Numbered from the stretch's first letter, positions 54,862-64,000 are shown. The stretch is 64,000 nt of DNA from an uncultured Bacteroidales bacterium (GCA_900319645.1 ONPG01000006.1:9816-73815); one strand, 5' to 3'. A program made the numbers and translations. The notes: generated by a model not told the origin, from the letters alone.

Positions 54862-55995
54862 ATGCAATCTATCATTATTACCGGCGGAGCCGGATTTATC
54901 GGAAGCCACGTAGTGCGCCTTTTTGTCAACAAGTACCCCGAGTACCGCATCATCAATGTGGACAAACTGACTTATGCCGGCAACCTGGCGAACCTTAAGG
55001 ACATCGAGGAGAAGCCCAACTACCGCTTTGTGCGTGCGGATATCTGCGATTTCGACACTATCTATGCGTTGATGCAGGAGGAGCACGTGACGGGAGTTAT
55101 CCACTTGGCAGCAGAGAGCCACGTGGACCGTTCGATCAAGGATCCCTTCACTTTTGCGCGTACCAACGTAATGGGTACGCTCTCGATGCTCCAGGCTGCC
55201 AAACTCTATTGGGAGTCGCTTCCGGAGAAGTTCGAGGGCAAGCGTTTCTATCATATCTCGACCGACGAAGTCTATGGTGCGCTCCAGCTGACCCACCCGG
55301 AGGGTATCGAACCGCCGTTCACCACCAAGGCCTCTTCCGCCGAGCATCATCTGGCGTATGGCGAGGACTTTTTCTACGAGACCACCAAGTACAATCCTCA
55401 CTCGCCGTACTCGGCTTCCAAAGCTTCGTCCGACCATTTCGTGCGGGCTTTCCACGACACCTACGGGATGCCGACTATCGTCACCAACTGCTCGAACAAC
55501 TACGGACCTTATCAGTTCCCCGAGAAACTGATTCCGCTCTTTATCAACAATATCCGTCATCGCAAACCGCTGCCTGTCTATGGCAAGGGCGAGAACGTAC
55601 GCGACTGGCTCTTTGTGGAGGACCACGCACGCGCTATAGACCTGATTTTCCATAAAGGTACGATAGCCGAGACCTATAACATCGGCGGATTCAACGAGTG
55701 GAAGAATATCGATATCATCCGTACGGTCATCAACACCGTGGATCGTCTGTTAGGTCGTCCCGAAGGGGCGGATCTGGATCTGATCACGTACGTGACCGAC
55801 CGCGCCGGACACGATATGCGCTACGCCATCGACTCTACCAAGCTGCAAAAAGAACTCGGTTGGGAGCCTTCGCTGCAGTTTGAAGAGGGTATCGAGAAAA
55901 CCGTGCGCTGGTATCTCGACAACCAGGCTTGGCTCGATAACATTACCTCCGGCGACTACGAGCGCTACTACGATGATATGTATAAAAACCGTTAA
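54862..55995 (+). CDS. rfbB: dTDP-glucose 4,6-dehydratase
   Basis: 377 residues. Second step to dTDP-rhamnose and related sugars. NAD-binding TGGAGFIGSHVV at the start, HLAAESHVDRS, STDEVYG (catalytic Thr-Asp-Glu) and YSASKASSDHF (Tyr-x3-Lys). The gene is separated from rfbA by 32 kb and no other dTDP-sugar gene is near. Confidence 0.95.
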   Translation: MQSIIITGGAGFIGSHVVRLFVNKYPEYRIINVDKLTYAGNLANLKDIEEKPNYRFVRADICDFDTIYALMQEEHVTGVIHLAAESHVDRSIKDPFTFARTNVMGTLSMLQAAKLYWESLPEKFEGKRFYHISTDEVYGALQLTHPEGIEPPFTTKASSAEHHLAYGEDFFYETTKYNPHSPYSASKASSDHFVRAFHDTYGMPTIVTNCSNNYGPYQFPEKLIPLFINNIRHRKPLPVYGKGENVRDWLFVEDHARAIDLIFHKGTIAETYNIGGFNEWKNIDIIRTVINTVDRLLGRPEGADLDLITYVTDRAGHDMRYAIDSTKLQKELGWEPSLQFEEGIEKTVRWYLDNQAWLDNITSGDYERYYDDMYKNR

Positions 55996-56014
55996 TAATC
56001 AAATAGCTGCTACT

Positions 56015-57553
56015 ATGAAAACAAAACTCACTTTTCTCATGGCGTGTCTTTGCACTTTTGTGCTGACAGCCCATGCGGTGGTGGTCTCCTATACGCCGGA
56101 CAACACCACAGTTTTCAAAAACCCCGAACGCGGTTTTACCGAAGAACTCAACGGTAAGGTGACCGAGAGCAGTCCTTACCGCGTCAAGAACCACATCAGT
56201 TCCAATTGGGGCAAAAAAGACTGCATGACGATGCCCGTAGTACTGTATAACTTCGGCAATTTCAAGGACAAAGACCTGCCGGACAAGATCCTCAGCGGCT
56301 TTGACGAGGACATGCAGACATTGCGCGAGATGGGTCTCAAATGTGTGTTGCGTTTCGCCTATACCGAGCGGGAGAGCGACAAGAAAGACGCCAAGCCCGA
56401 GTGGGTCAAACGTCATCTGGAGCAACTCAAACCGCATCTGGCTGCCAACGCGGATGTCATCTATGTGCTGGAGGCGGGTTTTGTAGGCGTGTGGGGTGAG
56501 TGGTATTACTCCGAGAACTACGGCAACGAGACCCAGCACGTGACCGCCAACCGCCGCAAGGTGATTGAGTATTTGTTTGAGAACGCACCGGCGGACCGTT
56601 TTATCCTTTTCCGCTACCCGATGATTCAGCAGGAGTACCTGAACGACAAGCAGCCCTTGACGGAAGCAGAAGGTTTCAGCGGTTCGCAGAAAGCGCGAAT
56701 GGGTTGCCACAACGACGCTTTCCTGCACAACTGGGGCAATATGGGTACGTACGCCAGCGACGACAAATCCGACGATCCCGAGATGCGTCAGTATGTAGCC
56801 ACCCAGACGCTATATGTGCCGAACGGCGGCGAGACAAATATCGATGACGACGACAACTTGGCGAAGAAAATGTACACCAAGGCGCCCTCGGAGATGGCTA
56901 CGTACCACTGGTCGTTCTGCGGCTCCACGTACGCAGAGCCGGTTACCAGCCGTTGGCGTAGCAGCGGGCTCTTTGACACCCTCAACGTCTATATGGGTTA
57001 TCGCTACAACCTGCACTCGGCGCAGTTCTCTGACCAGGCTGCTCCGGGCGGCAAGGCGAACGTGGTGATCACTATCCGCAACGTCGGCTACGCTCCTCTC
57101 TACAATGAGCGTCCGGTGTACCTCGTGCTCAAAGGAGCAGGAAACCTATCTTCTCTATATACGATACCTTTGCAGGCAGACCCGCGTCGCTGGTTGCCCA
57201 ACGGAGCGTGGAGCCTCATCCGTGAGCAGGTGGACATCCCGCAGCACGTCCTGAAGGGAACCTATCACCTCTATCTCTGGATGCCAGATAAATACGAGTC
57301 TATCCAAAACGACCCGCGATACGCCGTACGTTTTGCCAACCAGAACGTCTGGGACGAGAATACCGGCTACAACGATTTGGGAGCAGAGATCACTATTACT
57401 TCCTCTGCCTCTAAAGATCCCGGTGAACTGCCCGCAGGGCTGAATACCGCCACGGCGGAAACCCGTTCCAGCAAAATCATGGAAAACGGCAATGTGTTTG
57501 TCCTCACTTCGGACAACCGGAAATATTCTGTAAACGGTCAGATGGCCAAATAA
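56015..57553 (+). CDS. Exported DUF4874/DUF4832 protein
   Basis: 512 residues from ATG 56015 with a signal peptide (MKTKLTFLMACLCTFVLTAHA). FKNPERGFTEEL at the start of the mature part is the DUF4874 mark; the middle (HNDAFLHNWGNMGTY, about 235) and the beta-rich end fit DUF4832. Both domains occur in secreted Bacteroidota proteins linked to glycans; activity is unproven. The tail (ENGNVFVLTSDNRKYSVNGQ) resembles the short tail of the giant and beta-helix proteins in this window. The start follows rfbB by 19 bases. Confidence 0.8.
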   Translation: MKTKLTFLMACLCTFVLTAHAVVVSYTPDNTTVFKNPERGFTEELNGKVTESSPYRVKNHISSNWGKKDCMTMPVVLYNFGNFKDKDLPDKILSGFDEDMQTLREMGLKCVLRFAYTERESDKKDAKPEWVKRHLEQLKPHLAANADVIYVLEAGFVGVWGEWYYSENYGNETQHVTANRRKVIEYLFENAPADRFILFRYPMIQQEYLNDKQPLTEAEGFSGSQKARMGCHNDAFLHNWGNMGTYASDDKSDDPEMRQYVATQTLYVPNGGETNIDDDDNLAKKMYTKAPSEMATYHWSFCGSTYAEPVTSRWRSSGLFDTLNVYMGYRYNLHSAQFSDQAAPGGKANVVITIRNVGYAPLYNERPVYLVLKGAGNLSSLYTIPLQADPRRWLPNGAWSLIREQVDIPQHVLKGTYHLYLWMPDKYESIQNDPRYAVRFANQNVWDENTGYNDLGAEITITSSASKDPGELPAGLNTATAETRSSKIMENGNVFVLTSDNRKYSVNGQMAK

Positions 57554-57567
57554 ATACGAAATTACAA

Positions 57568-58191
57568 ATGATAAATACTGTTGTCTTTGATTTGGGCGGC
57601 GTGATCATCAACCTGAATGTGCCGCGTTGCGTGGAGAATTTCAAGCGAATAATGGGTGAATCGAATGTGCGGAACATCCTTGGTATCGACGACGAAGGCG
57701 AAGGAGTGGTAGCCGTGAGTGCCGCCACCAAGCAACTTATGCACGATTACGAATACGGAAACATCTCCACCGAGGACTTCCTCCAAACGGTTCTGTCTTA
57801 TTGCCACGCCGGCACCACGATAGATGAGGTGCGTGCGGCGTGGCTCAGTATGTTGGACGAGCTGCCGCAAGACCGCCTCGATTACATCGCTTCTCTGCGT
57901 CAGGCGGGATACAAGACCGTCCTGCTCTCCAACTCCAACTCGCTCCACTGGGATCCTATCTGGGAGCAATACAACCTGGGTTCCTATTTCGATGCGGTTT
58001 TTGCTTCCCACCACCTGCACATGGCGAAACCCAACCGCGAGATCTTCGAACACGTGGTTCACGAGGCGCAAATTGACTGCGACAAGACCATCTATGTCGA
58101 TGATCTGGAGAAGAACCGTGCCGCCGGTGAGAAATACGCCGGATGGCAGACAGTAGCAAGTATCGATGAACTCAAAAAACGGATTCCGTAA
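57568..58191 (+). CDS. HAD-superfamily phosphatase
   Basis: 207 residues. Nucleophile in VVFDLGGVI (Asp8; the second Asp of DxD is Gly, as in YihX-like enzymes), motif II LLSNSN, motif III Lys in AKPNREIF and motif IV YVDDLEKN. YihX-like enzymes act on sugar phosphates such as glucose-1-phosphate. The next two genes (kinase-like and CBM9-like) suit a small sugar-phosphate module. Confidence 0.88.
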   Translation: MINTVVFDLGGVIINLNVPRCVENFKRIMGESNVRNILGIDDEGEGVVAVSAATKQLMHDYEYGNISTEDFLQTVLSYCHAGTTIDEVRAAWLSMLDELPQDRLDYIASLRQAGYKTVLLSNSNSLHWDPIWEQYNLGSYFDAVFASHHLHMAKPNREIFEHVVHEAQIDCDKTIYVDDLEKNRAAGEKYAGWQTVASIDELKKRIP

Positions 58192-58236
58192 CCCCAAAAC
58201 TATCCAAACACTTACCCCCCAAAACTCTCATATCAC

Positions 58237-59310
58237 ATGAAAGAGATACTTTCTCATTTCGCTATCCCTAACGAGGTAGCCGAACCCGAGCCTTTGCGTA
58301 TCGGTTTTATCAACGACTCGTTTGTTGTGCGATCCAAGCGTATCGGCGAGAAATCCTATTGTCTGCAACGTATCAACCACCATATCTTCAAGGATGTGGA
58401 GGGATTGATGCGCAATATACAGTTGGTCACTACCCACATCCGCCGCAAGCTGGAGGAGGCGGGCGAAAAGGATGTTGATCGCAAGGTGCTCCAACTGGTT
58501 CCCACCCACACCGGCAAGTTCTACTACGAGACACCCGAAGGCGATTACTGGCGTTTGTATGTGCTGGTCGAACCGGCTACGTCGCAGGAGAAAGTGACGC
58601 CCGCATCGGCGCGTCTGACCGGAGAGGCCTTCGGCCGGTTCCAACGCCAATTGGCGGATCTGCCGTTCGGCGAGTTGTGCGAATCGATTCCTAATTTCCA
58701 TAATATGGAGTTTCGTCTGCAGCAGTTGGACGAGGCGCTTGCAGCGGATCCCGTGGGACGCAAGGCCGCTTGTACGGACATCATCGATGCTATTAACAGC
58801 CGCCGAGAGGAGATGTGCCTGGCGGAACGGCTCTTTCGCGAGGGCAAACTGCCGAAGCATATCAACCATTGTGACACCAAGGTCAATAACGTCCTTTTTG
58901 ACGAAGAGGGCAAACCGATTTGTATCGTCGATCTGGACACCGTTATGCCGGGATTTGTTTTCAGCGACTTCGGCGATTTCATGCGTACGGCGGCGAACAC
59001 AGGCGCAGAGGATGATCCTATCCTTGACAATATTCGAGTCGATCTTGAGGTTTTCGAGGCCTATGCGCGTGGTTACCTCAAGGAGGCTACTTTCCTCACG
59101 GAGGTGGAGAAAGAGCTCCTGCCTTACGGTTGCCGACTCCTGACCTATATGCAGACCGTGCGGTTCTTTACCGACTGGATCAACGGCGACACCTATTACA
59201 AGATCGCCTATCCCGAGCACAACATCGTCCGCACTCGTGCGCAACTCCGCCTTTTGGAGGAGCAGGAGAAATCCCGTCCGCAGATGGAACAAATTATTGC
59301 AGCCTTATGA
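58237..59310 (+). CDS. Aminoglycoside-phosphotransferase-fold sugar kinase (NahK-like)
   Basis: 357 residues. The APH fold is shown by HCDTKVNNVLFD (catalytic Asp213) and IVDLDTVMPG (Mg-binding Asp). The N-terminal lobe begins EPLRIGFINDSFVV. Relatives in Bacteroidota and Bifidobacterium include N-acetylhexosamine 1-kinase (NahK); a sugar substrate is more likely than an antibiotic. Coupled to the next gene by an ATGA overlap. Confidence 0.8.
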   Translation: MKEILSHFAIPNEVAEPEPLRIGFINDSFVVRSKRIGEKSYCLQRINHHIFKDVEGLMRNIQLVTTHIRRKLEEAGEKDVDRKVLQLVPTHTGKFYYETPEGDYWRLYVLVEPATSQEKVTPASARLTGEAFGRFQRQLADLPFGELCESIPNFHNMEFRLQQLDEALAADPVGRKAACTDIIDAINSRREEMCLAERLFREGKLPKHINHCDTKVNNVLFDEEGKPICIVDLDTVMPGFVFSDFGDFMRTAANTGAEDDPILDNIRVDLEVFEAYARGYLKEATFLTEVEKELLPYGCRLLTYMQTVRFFTDWINGDTYYKIAYPEHNIVRTRAQLRLLEEQEKSRPQMEQIIAAL

Positions 59311-59876
59311 TATACAAGATAGATCAAGTCAACTGGCGGGAAGGGTTTCCGGTGATGCCGGAAGTGACGGTAGAGGTGAATAATACGGCGGAGGAACTGC
59401 TGCTCCGTTACCGCGTGAAGGGTGAACAACTGCGGGCGGTGACGACGGAAGATCAGGGGCCTGTGTGGGAAGACAGTTGTGTGGAGTTCTTCTGCCAAGT
59501 GCCGGGAGAAGCGTACTACTATAATTTCGAGTGCAACTGTATCGGCGCGATGGTAGCATCGCGAAGGAAAGGCAGAGCCGACGACGTACAGCCGTTCGCA
59601 GCAGAGGAGATGGCGCGTATCGGACGCAAGTGCTCTTTCCCGAGAGTGGCGTTTGAAGAGCGGGACGGCGTGTTTGAGTGGCAGGTGGAACTGGAGATTC
59701 CTTTGGATTTGATTTTCAGGAACAGAAAGCCGGATTTCCCGCAAACGCTCAAGGCTAATTTCTACAAGTGTGCCGACAAGACCAAGAAACCTCATTTCCT
59801 CAGTTGGCAGCCTATTCCGCTACCCAAACCGGATTTCCACTGTCCTCAGTTCTTCGGAGAAATCACTCTGGAATAG
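59307..59876 (+). CDS. Carbohydrate-binding family 9-like protein
   Basis: 189 residues; ATG 59307 overlaps the previous stop (ATGA). Matches the CBM9-like pattern with VWEDSCVEFFCQVPG, YYNFECNCIGAMVASRR and FLSWQPIPLPKPDFHCPQFFG. No signal peptide, so it would act in the cytoplasm, unusual for a glycan-binding protein but common for this family. Coexpression with a NahK-like kinase and HAD phosphatase suggests a sugar-phosphate salvage step. Confidence 0.8.
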   Translation: MIYKIDQVNWREGFPVMPEVTVEVNNTAEELLLRYRVKGEQLRAVTTEDQGPVWEDSCVEFFCQVPGEAYYYNFECNCIGAMVASRRKGRADDVQPFAAEEMARIGRKCSFPRVAFEERDGVFEWQVELEIPLDLIFRNRKPDFPQTLKANFYKCADKTKKPHFLSWQPIPLPKPDFHCPQFFGEITLE

Positions 59877-59900
59877 AACGGGTGTGTCAACTATTTGAGA

Positions 59901-59940
59901 CCAAGAGGGTGTGCCAAAACGAATTGGCACACCCTCTTGG
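59901..59940. terminator. Strong inverted repeat between convergent genes
   Basis: Perfect 17-base arms, 59901-59917 and 59924-59940 (core GAGGGTGTGCCAA), 6-base loop AACGAA. The T run after it is short on both strands, but position between convergent genes supports a shared terminator. Confidence 0.75.
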
Positions 59941-59955
59941 TATTTTGCGCTATGA

Positions 59956-60105
59956 TTACAGCGGCAGTTGGTCAGGATCGCTGGTGGGATCGCCGTATCC
60001 TCCTAAACCTAATCCGGAGTTGCCGTGAACAGAACCCACGCAGATGTTGTACGCAAACACGACAGGAAGTGTCATTGTTTCGGGTTGAATATAGGTCTTT
60101 TTCAT
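59956..60105 (-). CDS. Small peptide with KKTYxxP motif (49 residues)
   Basis: ATG 60105-60103, TAA 59958-59956, 52 bases after the beta-helix gene on the same strand. It starts MKKTYIQPETMTLPVV, has one Cys (NICVGS), a Gly-rich middle (GNSGLGLGGYGDP) and an acidic/Pro end (SDPDQLPL). No signal peptide. Related in its start to the 38-residue peptide at 18315. Such peptides are frequent in Bacteroidales; function unknown. The Gly-rich tail with one Cys makes a ribosomal peptide precursor thinkable, but no maturation gene is near. Confidence 0.6.
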   Translation of the reverse strand: MKKTYIQPETMTLPVVFAYNICVGSVHGNSGLGLGGYGDPTSDPDQLPL

Positions 60106-60157
60106 ATGTCTCGAAGTTTTAAGGGTTAACAGTTTCGTGTTTCTTATATCTTATTTC

Positions 60158-63100
60158 TTATTGTACTCTGGCTCCGGTCATATTGTAGATCACTCCGTCG
60201 CGGAGGATGTAGAGTTGACCGTTTCTGAGCACTTTGCGTGCGTTGTTCGGCGTCTCGATAGGTTGGATGTCGGTCGGCATTTTATTGCGTTCGCTCAGGC
60301 GCATTCCTTTCAGGGCGCGTGGCGAATGGAGTGCGCTTGGCAGGTCGTGGATGACGAACCATGCGCGCAATCCCGGCATCGCGTAGTCCACCGACAGGAA
60401 ATACAGTTTGTCGTACGCTCCCACATAGAGCAGATCCTCGCTGGCTGTGATATTTTTCTTCACGAACGAACCTACGAAATCAGCGTTGGTCTTGCTTGTG
60501 CTGACAGCAGCAGCTACAGAGAACTGAACGTCTATGAATATCGGGTTGGCGATTTCGCTTGAAGGCTTAATCAGCACAGGTGTGCCCTGATAGATGTCCG
60601 AAGCCGGGTTGATGGTCAGGTCTAACACTTGGTCCTCAATAGTAGCCTCGCCTAAGGTGAAGACTTGTACATCCGAGCCGAAGACATCTTTCAGTTTTGT
60701 TTCGCTTACGGCAAACGGCAGGCAGAATGTGTTGTACATACCGCCTCTGAACGAACGGATGATTTGTACATCGTATTGATTACCATCGTTCACTTTGCTT
60801 GCCCAAGCGGAGTTATCCGTGGCATTTTCGTCGAGGGTAACAACACCCGCCGGTTCTGTTACTACCAAGCTGGTGAGATGCCCCTTCGAGTAACTATAAG
60901 TATTCTCAACTTTCACGAAGTAAGTTCCGGAAGCAAGGTTGAAATAGTGCTTAATGGTTTTATTTCCGGTTCCCGGATTAGCCTCAAAGTATTCAAGTTC
61001 ATTCTTGCTGTTGTCCAAAATGGTTATTTTGTAGCTTTGCTCATTTGTGCTGGTAACGCCCATCGTAAAGAGGAAAAGTCCATTGTGACCGGTTGTTACT
61101 TCCCATTGTGCCCATTGACCACGAGGATCGGTGTCTCCAATTGTATTGAAATAAAGCATTCCGTCGGTGATGTGTGCTTTGGGGCTCAATACGGCATTGG
61201 AGAAATTGAGGGTGTTTGGCAGCGCAGTAGAAGTAGCAACAACCGGCGCGAAGGTGACAGAAGCGATTTTAGCTGCTGAACCGCTTACGGGGTTGGTTAC
61301 TTTGACTACGTAGTTCTTTCCGCCAACAAGGTTAACACGTCCTATTTCGATGTCAAGGGCGTCACCTGTTGTCTCTGAATAACTTTCCTGAACCGTAGCA
61401 ACAGGATCCGCTGCTTCATCTTCGTAAATGGCAACAGTACAGCGGTGGGCGTTGGTAGTATTGATACGCATGGAGATATCATAGAATTTTGTTTCCGAAG
61501 TAGCAATATTCCATTTGATCCAAGAATCTGCACTATTCCAACTGCTATAAGTGATTGTGCCATCCGCACGTGTTGCACCGGTGTTGAACCAAGCATCTGC
61601 TACGTTGAGTGTGGTGTTGGCATCTGCTGCTACCGGAACAACGGCTCCTCCGAGATAGGAGAGGGTGATGCTGTTGATCTTAGCAGATGACCAACCTGTG
61701 AGGTTAAATAATTTAATGGTATAATTACCCGCAGCAGGAAGTACAATTGAACTCGGTAAGGCAATGTCTCCACTTGCACTTGATTGACTTGCTTCAGCAA
61801 CTTCACCAATACTATTGCCTTCGGCATCAATAATTTCAACTTTGAATTTATGACCCGAAGCATTTTCTGCGTTCATATTCAATGTTGCTCCTATTGCACA
61901 AGCTCTGGTGGCCGTAATTTTCCAAGTGGCTGTACCACACTCGGATTTGTCGTTATAGTACAAATAGTCGTTTGTACCATCATACCAAATATTTCCGGCA
62001 ATAACAGCCTTTCCCCCGACAAATGCATAGGGAGTAGCGAAATCGGTAGAGGGAAGTGTTTCAGCAGAGTACCAACGCGGGTCGCCGAGGTCGGAACCAT
62101 CGGTAGCGGCACTACGTGCGGGAGAGAGTTCCATAGTAACCCAGTTGCCGGCGAGTGAGAAATCACCATTTGCGGCATCAGTGAAGAGTGGATTGGAAGC
62201 ATTGCAATTAGTTATTATCAAACCTGAACGAGAAGGAATGCCTATATTACTATCTTTCGTATAGTTGTACATAATACAGTTCGTAACCGTAGTTCCTGCG
62301 CTCAGACCTGAAGGAACATATACTGTTCTTTGGCTACCTGTACTTTCCGGCATCGCAAAAATACAATTGGAAACAACCGCGTTTGGTGAAGCTACTTTTA
62401 CTGTTCCATAATCGGTATTTTTAACTATACAATTATAGAACGTGCAGTGATCAACCGTAAAGGATCCTGCTGCTGTTTTTGATTCAACAACACCTGCCGA
62501 AAGACTGCTTGCATTGATATTCTTAAAAGTACAGTTCGCTACCGATATATCATTATCGGCAGTATTTTCTAAAAAGATAGCACTACTTGTGATGTCGTAG
62601 AATGTGCAATTGTTAATAGCGCAAGAACCTATACTCGCGCCACTTGACTCATGAATAGCAGTGGAACTATTATTCGCAAAATCACATCCCGAGATTGCAA
62701 GGCTGGTAATAGTTCCCGAACCATAATTATCTATCGCAGGATCAGTCGTTAAGCTCTCGAATTGGCTATTTGTAATACTTAAAGACCCTATAGTTCCTTG
62801 GTTGATAACTGCTCTATTTGAGTTGTTATGAAAATAACAATTTGTAATGATTATGGCATTTGCATTCTTGCCACTCGGTATAGATACACAATATTTACTT
62901 AATGAGCAGAATTCGCAATCTTCAAATTCAAGCACATTAGCTGCATCATCATAAAGGTGAAAATAATTATCATAGGAAGATAGATTTGTTCCGTCAAACT
63001 TTACACCAATAAATTTAGCATTAACAGCTTCTCTAACTTGGAAGGGAACTTCGTACTTAATAACTGGATGTTTACCCTCAATCGCTCTAAAGGTGATGTG

Positions 63101-63310
63101 TTTACCACTTCTGAGTTTTGTATAATCAACCCCATCTTTTTTTACATTGAAGTAAGGAGTAGCATCATCCAAATAGATGGTTTCGCCATCTCCAACGGCT
63201 ATGACAGCTGCTGAAAGAGAATTTTCAACTGATGGATCAGGATACTGATCCGCTGCATTTACCAACAACGATAGTGCTAATGCGGGGAGGAGAAGAAAAA
63301 GTTTTCTCAT
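60158..63310 (-). CDS. Exported right-handed beta-helix protein with CBM-like domains (1050 residues)
   Basis: Signal peptide 1-19 (MRKLFLLLPALALSLLVNA). Residues about 30-400 are a beta-helix of the DUF4957/DUF5123 type found in Bacteroidales polysaccharide-lyase-like proteins, with repeated NCTFYN, NCYFHNN and NCIFA turns. Three beta-sandwich segments follow (about 420-560, 570-690, 700-835), each with a ILKxVxxxxGxYxIKLxN-like strand order and probably glycan-binding. GGMYNTFCLPFAV (about 878) and the tail RNGQLYILRDGVIYNMTGARV (part) are shared by many Bacteroidales exported proteins; the giant protein has the same kind of end. No catalytic motif confirmed. A small peptide gene follows. 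Confidence 0.8.
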   Translation of the reverse strand: MRKLFLLLPALALSLLVNAADQYPDPSVENSLSAAVIAVGDGETIYLDDATPYFNVKKDGVDYTKLRSGKHITFRAIEGKHPVIKYEVPFQVREAVNAKFIGVKFDGTNLSSYDNYFHLYDDAANVLEFEDCEFCSLSKYCVSIPSGKNANAIIITNCYFHNNSNRAVINQGTIGSLSITNSQFESLTTDPAIDNYGSGTITSLAISGCDFANNSSTAIHESSGASIGSCAINNCTFYDITSSAIFLENTADNDISVANCTFKNINASSLSAGVVESKTAAGSFTVDHCTFYNCIVKNTDYGTVKVASPNAVVSNCIFAMPESTGSQRTVYVPSGLSAGTTVTNCIMYNYTKDSNIGIPSRSGLIITNCNASNPLFTDAANGDFSLAGNWVTMELSPARSAATDGSDLGDPRWYSAETLPSTDFATPYAFVGGKAVIAGNIWYDGTNDYLYYNDKSECGTATWKITATRACAIGATLNMNAENASGHKFKVEIIDAEGNSIGEVAEASQSSASGDIALPSSIVLPAAGNYTIKLFNLTGWSSAKINSITLSYLGGAVVPVAADANTTLNVADAWFNTGATRADGTITYSSWNSADSWIKWNIATSETKFYDISMRINTTNAHRCTVAIYEDEAADPVATVQESYSETTGDALDIEIGRVNLVGGKNYVVKVTNPVSGSAAKIASVTFAPVVATSTALPNTLNFSNAVLSPKAHITDGMLYFNTIGDTDPRGQWAQWEVTTGHNGLFLFTMGVTSTNEQSYKITILDNSKNELEYFEANPGTGNKTIKHYFNLASGTYFVKVENTYSYSKGHLTSLVVTEPAGVVTLDENATDNSAWASKVNDGNQYDVQIIRSFRGGMYNTFCLPFAVSETKLKDVFGSDVQVFTLGEATIEDQVLDLTINPASDIYQGTPVLIKPSSEIANPIFIDVQFSVAAAVSTSKTNADFVGSFVKKNITASEDLLYVGAYDKLYFLSVDYAMPGLRAWFVIHDLPSALHSPRALKGMRLSERNKMPTDIQPIETPNNARKVLRNGQLYILRDGVIYNMTGARVQ

Positions 63311-63584
63311 AGTATTGATAGTTTTTTTAGTTAATTATTCGTGTTTAAGGTGGTGATGGAAGGATTTTTTCCAAAAACCGCGGCAAAATTACTAAAATAT
63401 ATTGAACGTGCGCCTATACGCGCAGATGTTTTGCAACACACACAACGTGTTTTGGCTCTTCCGAAGGTGCTTTGCGGTGTTATAACAGACACACAATCAG
63501 CGTGTACTGGGAATTGGAACTTTCTTTCGAAAAGCGTTTCGCAACCTTTCGAAACTTGGGACTGGCGGAAACGGAAAGGAAAAC

Positions 63585-63755
63585 GGAAAAATGAAAACTG
63601 AAAACGGAAAAGGAAACTGAAAACTGAAAGGGGCTCCGACATACTATGCCGGAGATTATATAAACACTCCGCGTGGGGCCAAGGAAATTGAAAACGGAAA
63701 CGGAAAACTGAAAACGGAAAACTGAAAAGGGAAAGGAAACTGAAAGGGGAAAGGA
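63585..63755 (+). repeat. GAAAACTGAAAACGG word array
   Basis: More than ten variants of GAAAACTGAAA and GAAAACGGAAA in two blocks separated by the unique stretch 63633-63680. Related words occur before the hybrid regulator (22990-23030) and at the start of the MBL gene (52066-52090). Confidence 0.8.
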
Positions 63756-63833
63756 AGATGGAGGAGTGCACTCACAGGAATCGGGGGCTTTTTTTATGTC
63801 TCTCTCTCGTTTTTCTCCCGTAGCTCTTCCGAT

Positions 63834-63888
63834 AATCACCCATGAATCACCCATGAATCACCCATGAATCACCCATGAATCACCCATT
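63834..63888 (+). repeat. Five tandem 11-base units AATCACCCATG
   Basis: Units at 63834, 63845, 63856, 63867 and 63878; the last ends in T instead of G. The word AATCACCCAT also occurs (reverse) in the asd-U32 gap near 35800-35815. Confidence 0.9.
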
Positions 63889-64000
63889 GTTAACTGATAA
63901 ATGAAAACTGAAAACTGAAAGGAAATATATGATTTATGATTTAAGATTTATGATTGAAGATTGGAGATTGGAGGGGAAGTTTGCGAAATAGGCGAATGAC

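Larger units (their letters stand above)
63311..64000. other. Right-end non-coding region with short repeats
   Basis: No gene supported over 690 bases. A TAATTTTG box (reverse, 63391-63384) lies before the beta-helix gene but without a good -33 box. GAAAACTGAAAACGG words occupy 63585-63755, an 11-base tandem array 63834-63888, and further GAAAACTG words 63901-63922. Sequence from 63420 to 63560 shows no coding pattern. Confidence 0.6.

Noticed and set aside
63834-63888. Possible CRISPR array
   Set aside because: Units are 11 bases and contiguous without spacers; no cas genes in the window.

Overview
The window is chromosomal DNA of a Bacteroidota bacterium, most likely order Bacteroidales. 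Thirteen promoters fit the phylum-specific pattern (TTTG or CTTG at -33, 19-20 bases, TAnnTTTG at -7). The gene content agrees: a hybrid two-component regulator with AraC output, BspA-type leucine-rich repeats, SusE/F-like modules, the DUF4827-glmM pair, DUF4271 beside hemD, and many exported proteins and lipoproteins. There is one tRNA gene and no rRNA, transposase, integrase or CRISPR array. No contig edge beyond the window limits is visible; the first gene is cut by the left limit.

Left accessory part (1-18431). An AT-rich cluster encodes exported proteins: the 3' end of one caspase-type protease gene, a complete LRR-caspase paralogue, two small exported proteins (one with a DUF4384-like part) and a transglutaminase-like cysteine protease. 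All four complete genes have signal peptides and sit in one tight same-strand run. Next come a WG-like exported protein, then an LRR protein, a low-molecular-weight tyrosine phosphatase and a membrane-anchored WG-repeat protein. The LRR and WG genes share a 40-base upstream element with conserved ends and fixed spacing. A highly structured non-coding stretch (8681-9049) follows, then a 3033-residue multidomain surface protein and a 38-residue peptide gene.

Core part (18432-59876). tRNA-Glu (flanked by a duplicated stem-loop element) and rpsT; an AraC regulator; rRNA methyltransferase; rfbA; the hybrid two-component regulator; FKBP-like lipoprotein, DUF4827, glmM, surE; psuG; trmD; then a long reverse-strand operon acpP-fabF-wHTH-asd-U32-DUF4271-hemD-rnpA-yidD (fatty acid, lysine/threonine, haem, RNA processing, membrane insertion). 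Further right are a metallophosphatase, mutL, an OmpA/TPR lipoprotein, psd, deoC, a fused NfnA-NfnB flavoprotein, efp, marC, rpiB, a radical SAM enzyme, an MBL hydrolase, dacB, birA, rfbB, a DUF4874/DUF4832 protein, a HAD phosphatase, a sugar-kinase-like APH protein and a CBM9-like protein.

Right end (59877-64000). A 1050-residue beta-helix surface protein is followed on its strand by a 49-residue peptide gene resembling the peptide gene after the giant protein on the left. The last 690 bases hold only promoter remnants and short repeats.

The most striking genome-wide trait is a set of short reiterated words (about 9-14 bases, for example GACAATG, GACGATTTAC, GAAAACTG, AATCACCCATG) filling gaps between genes. 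The same words also appear inside genes: they encode the signal peptide of the metallophosphatase, an insert in BirA, a shared loop in SurE and RnpA, linkers in the fused flavoprotein, and start regions of several genes.
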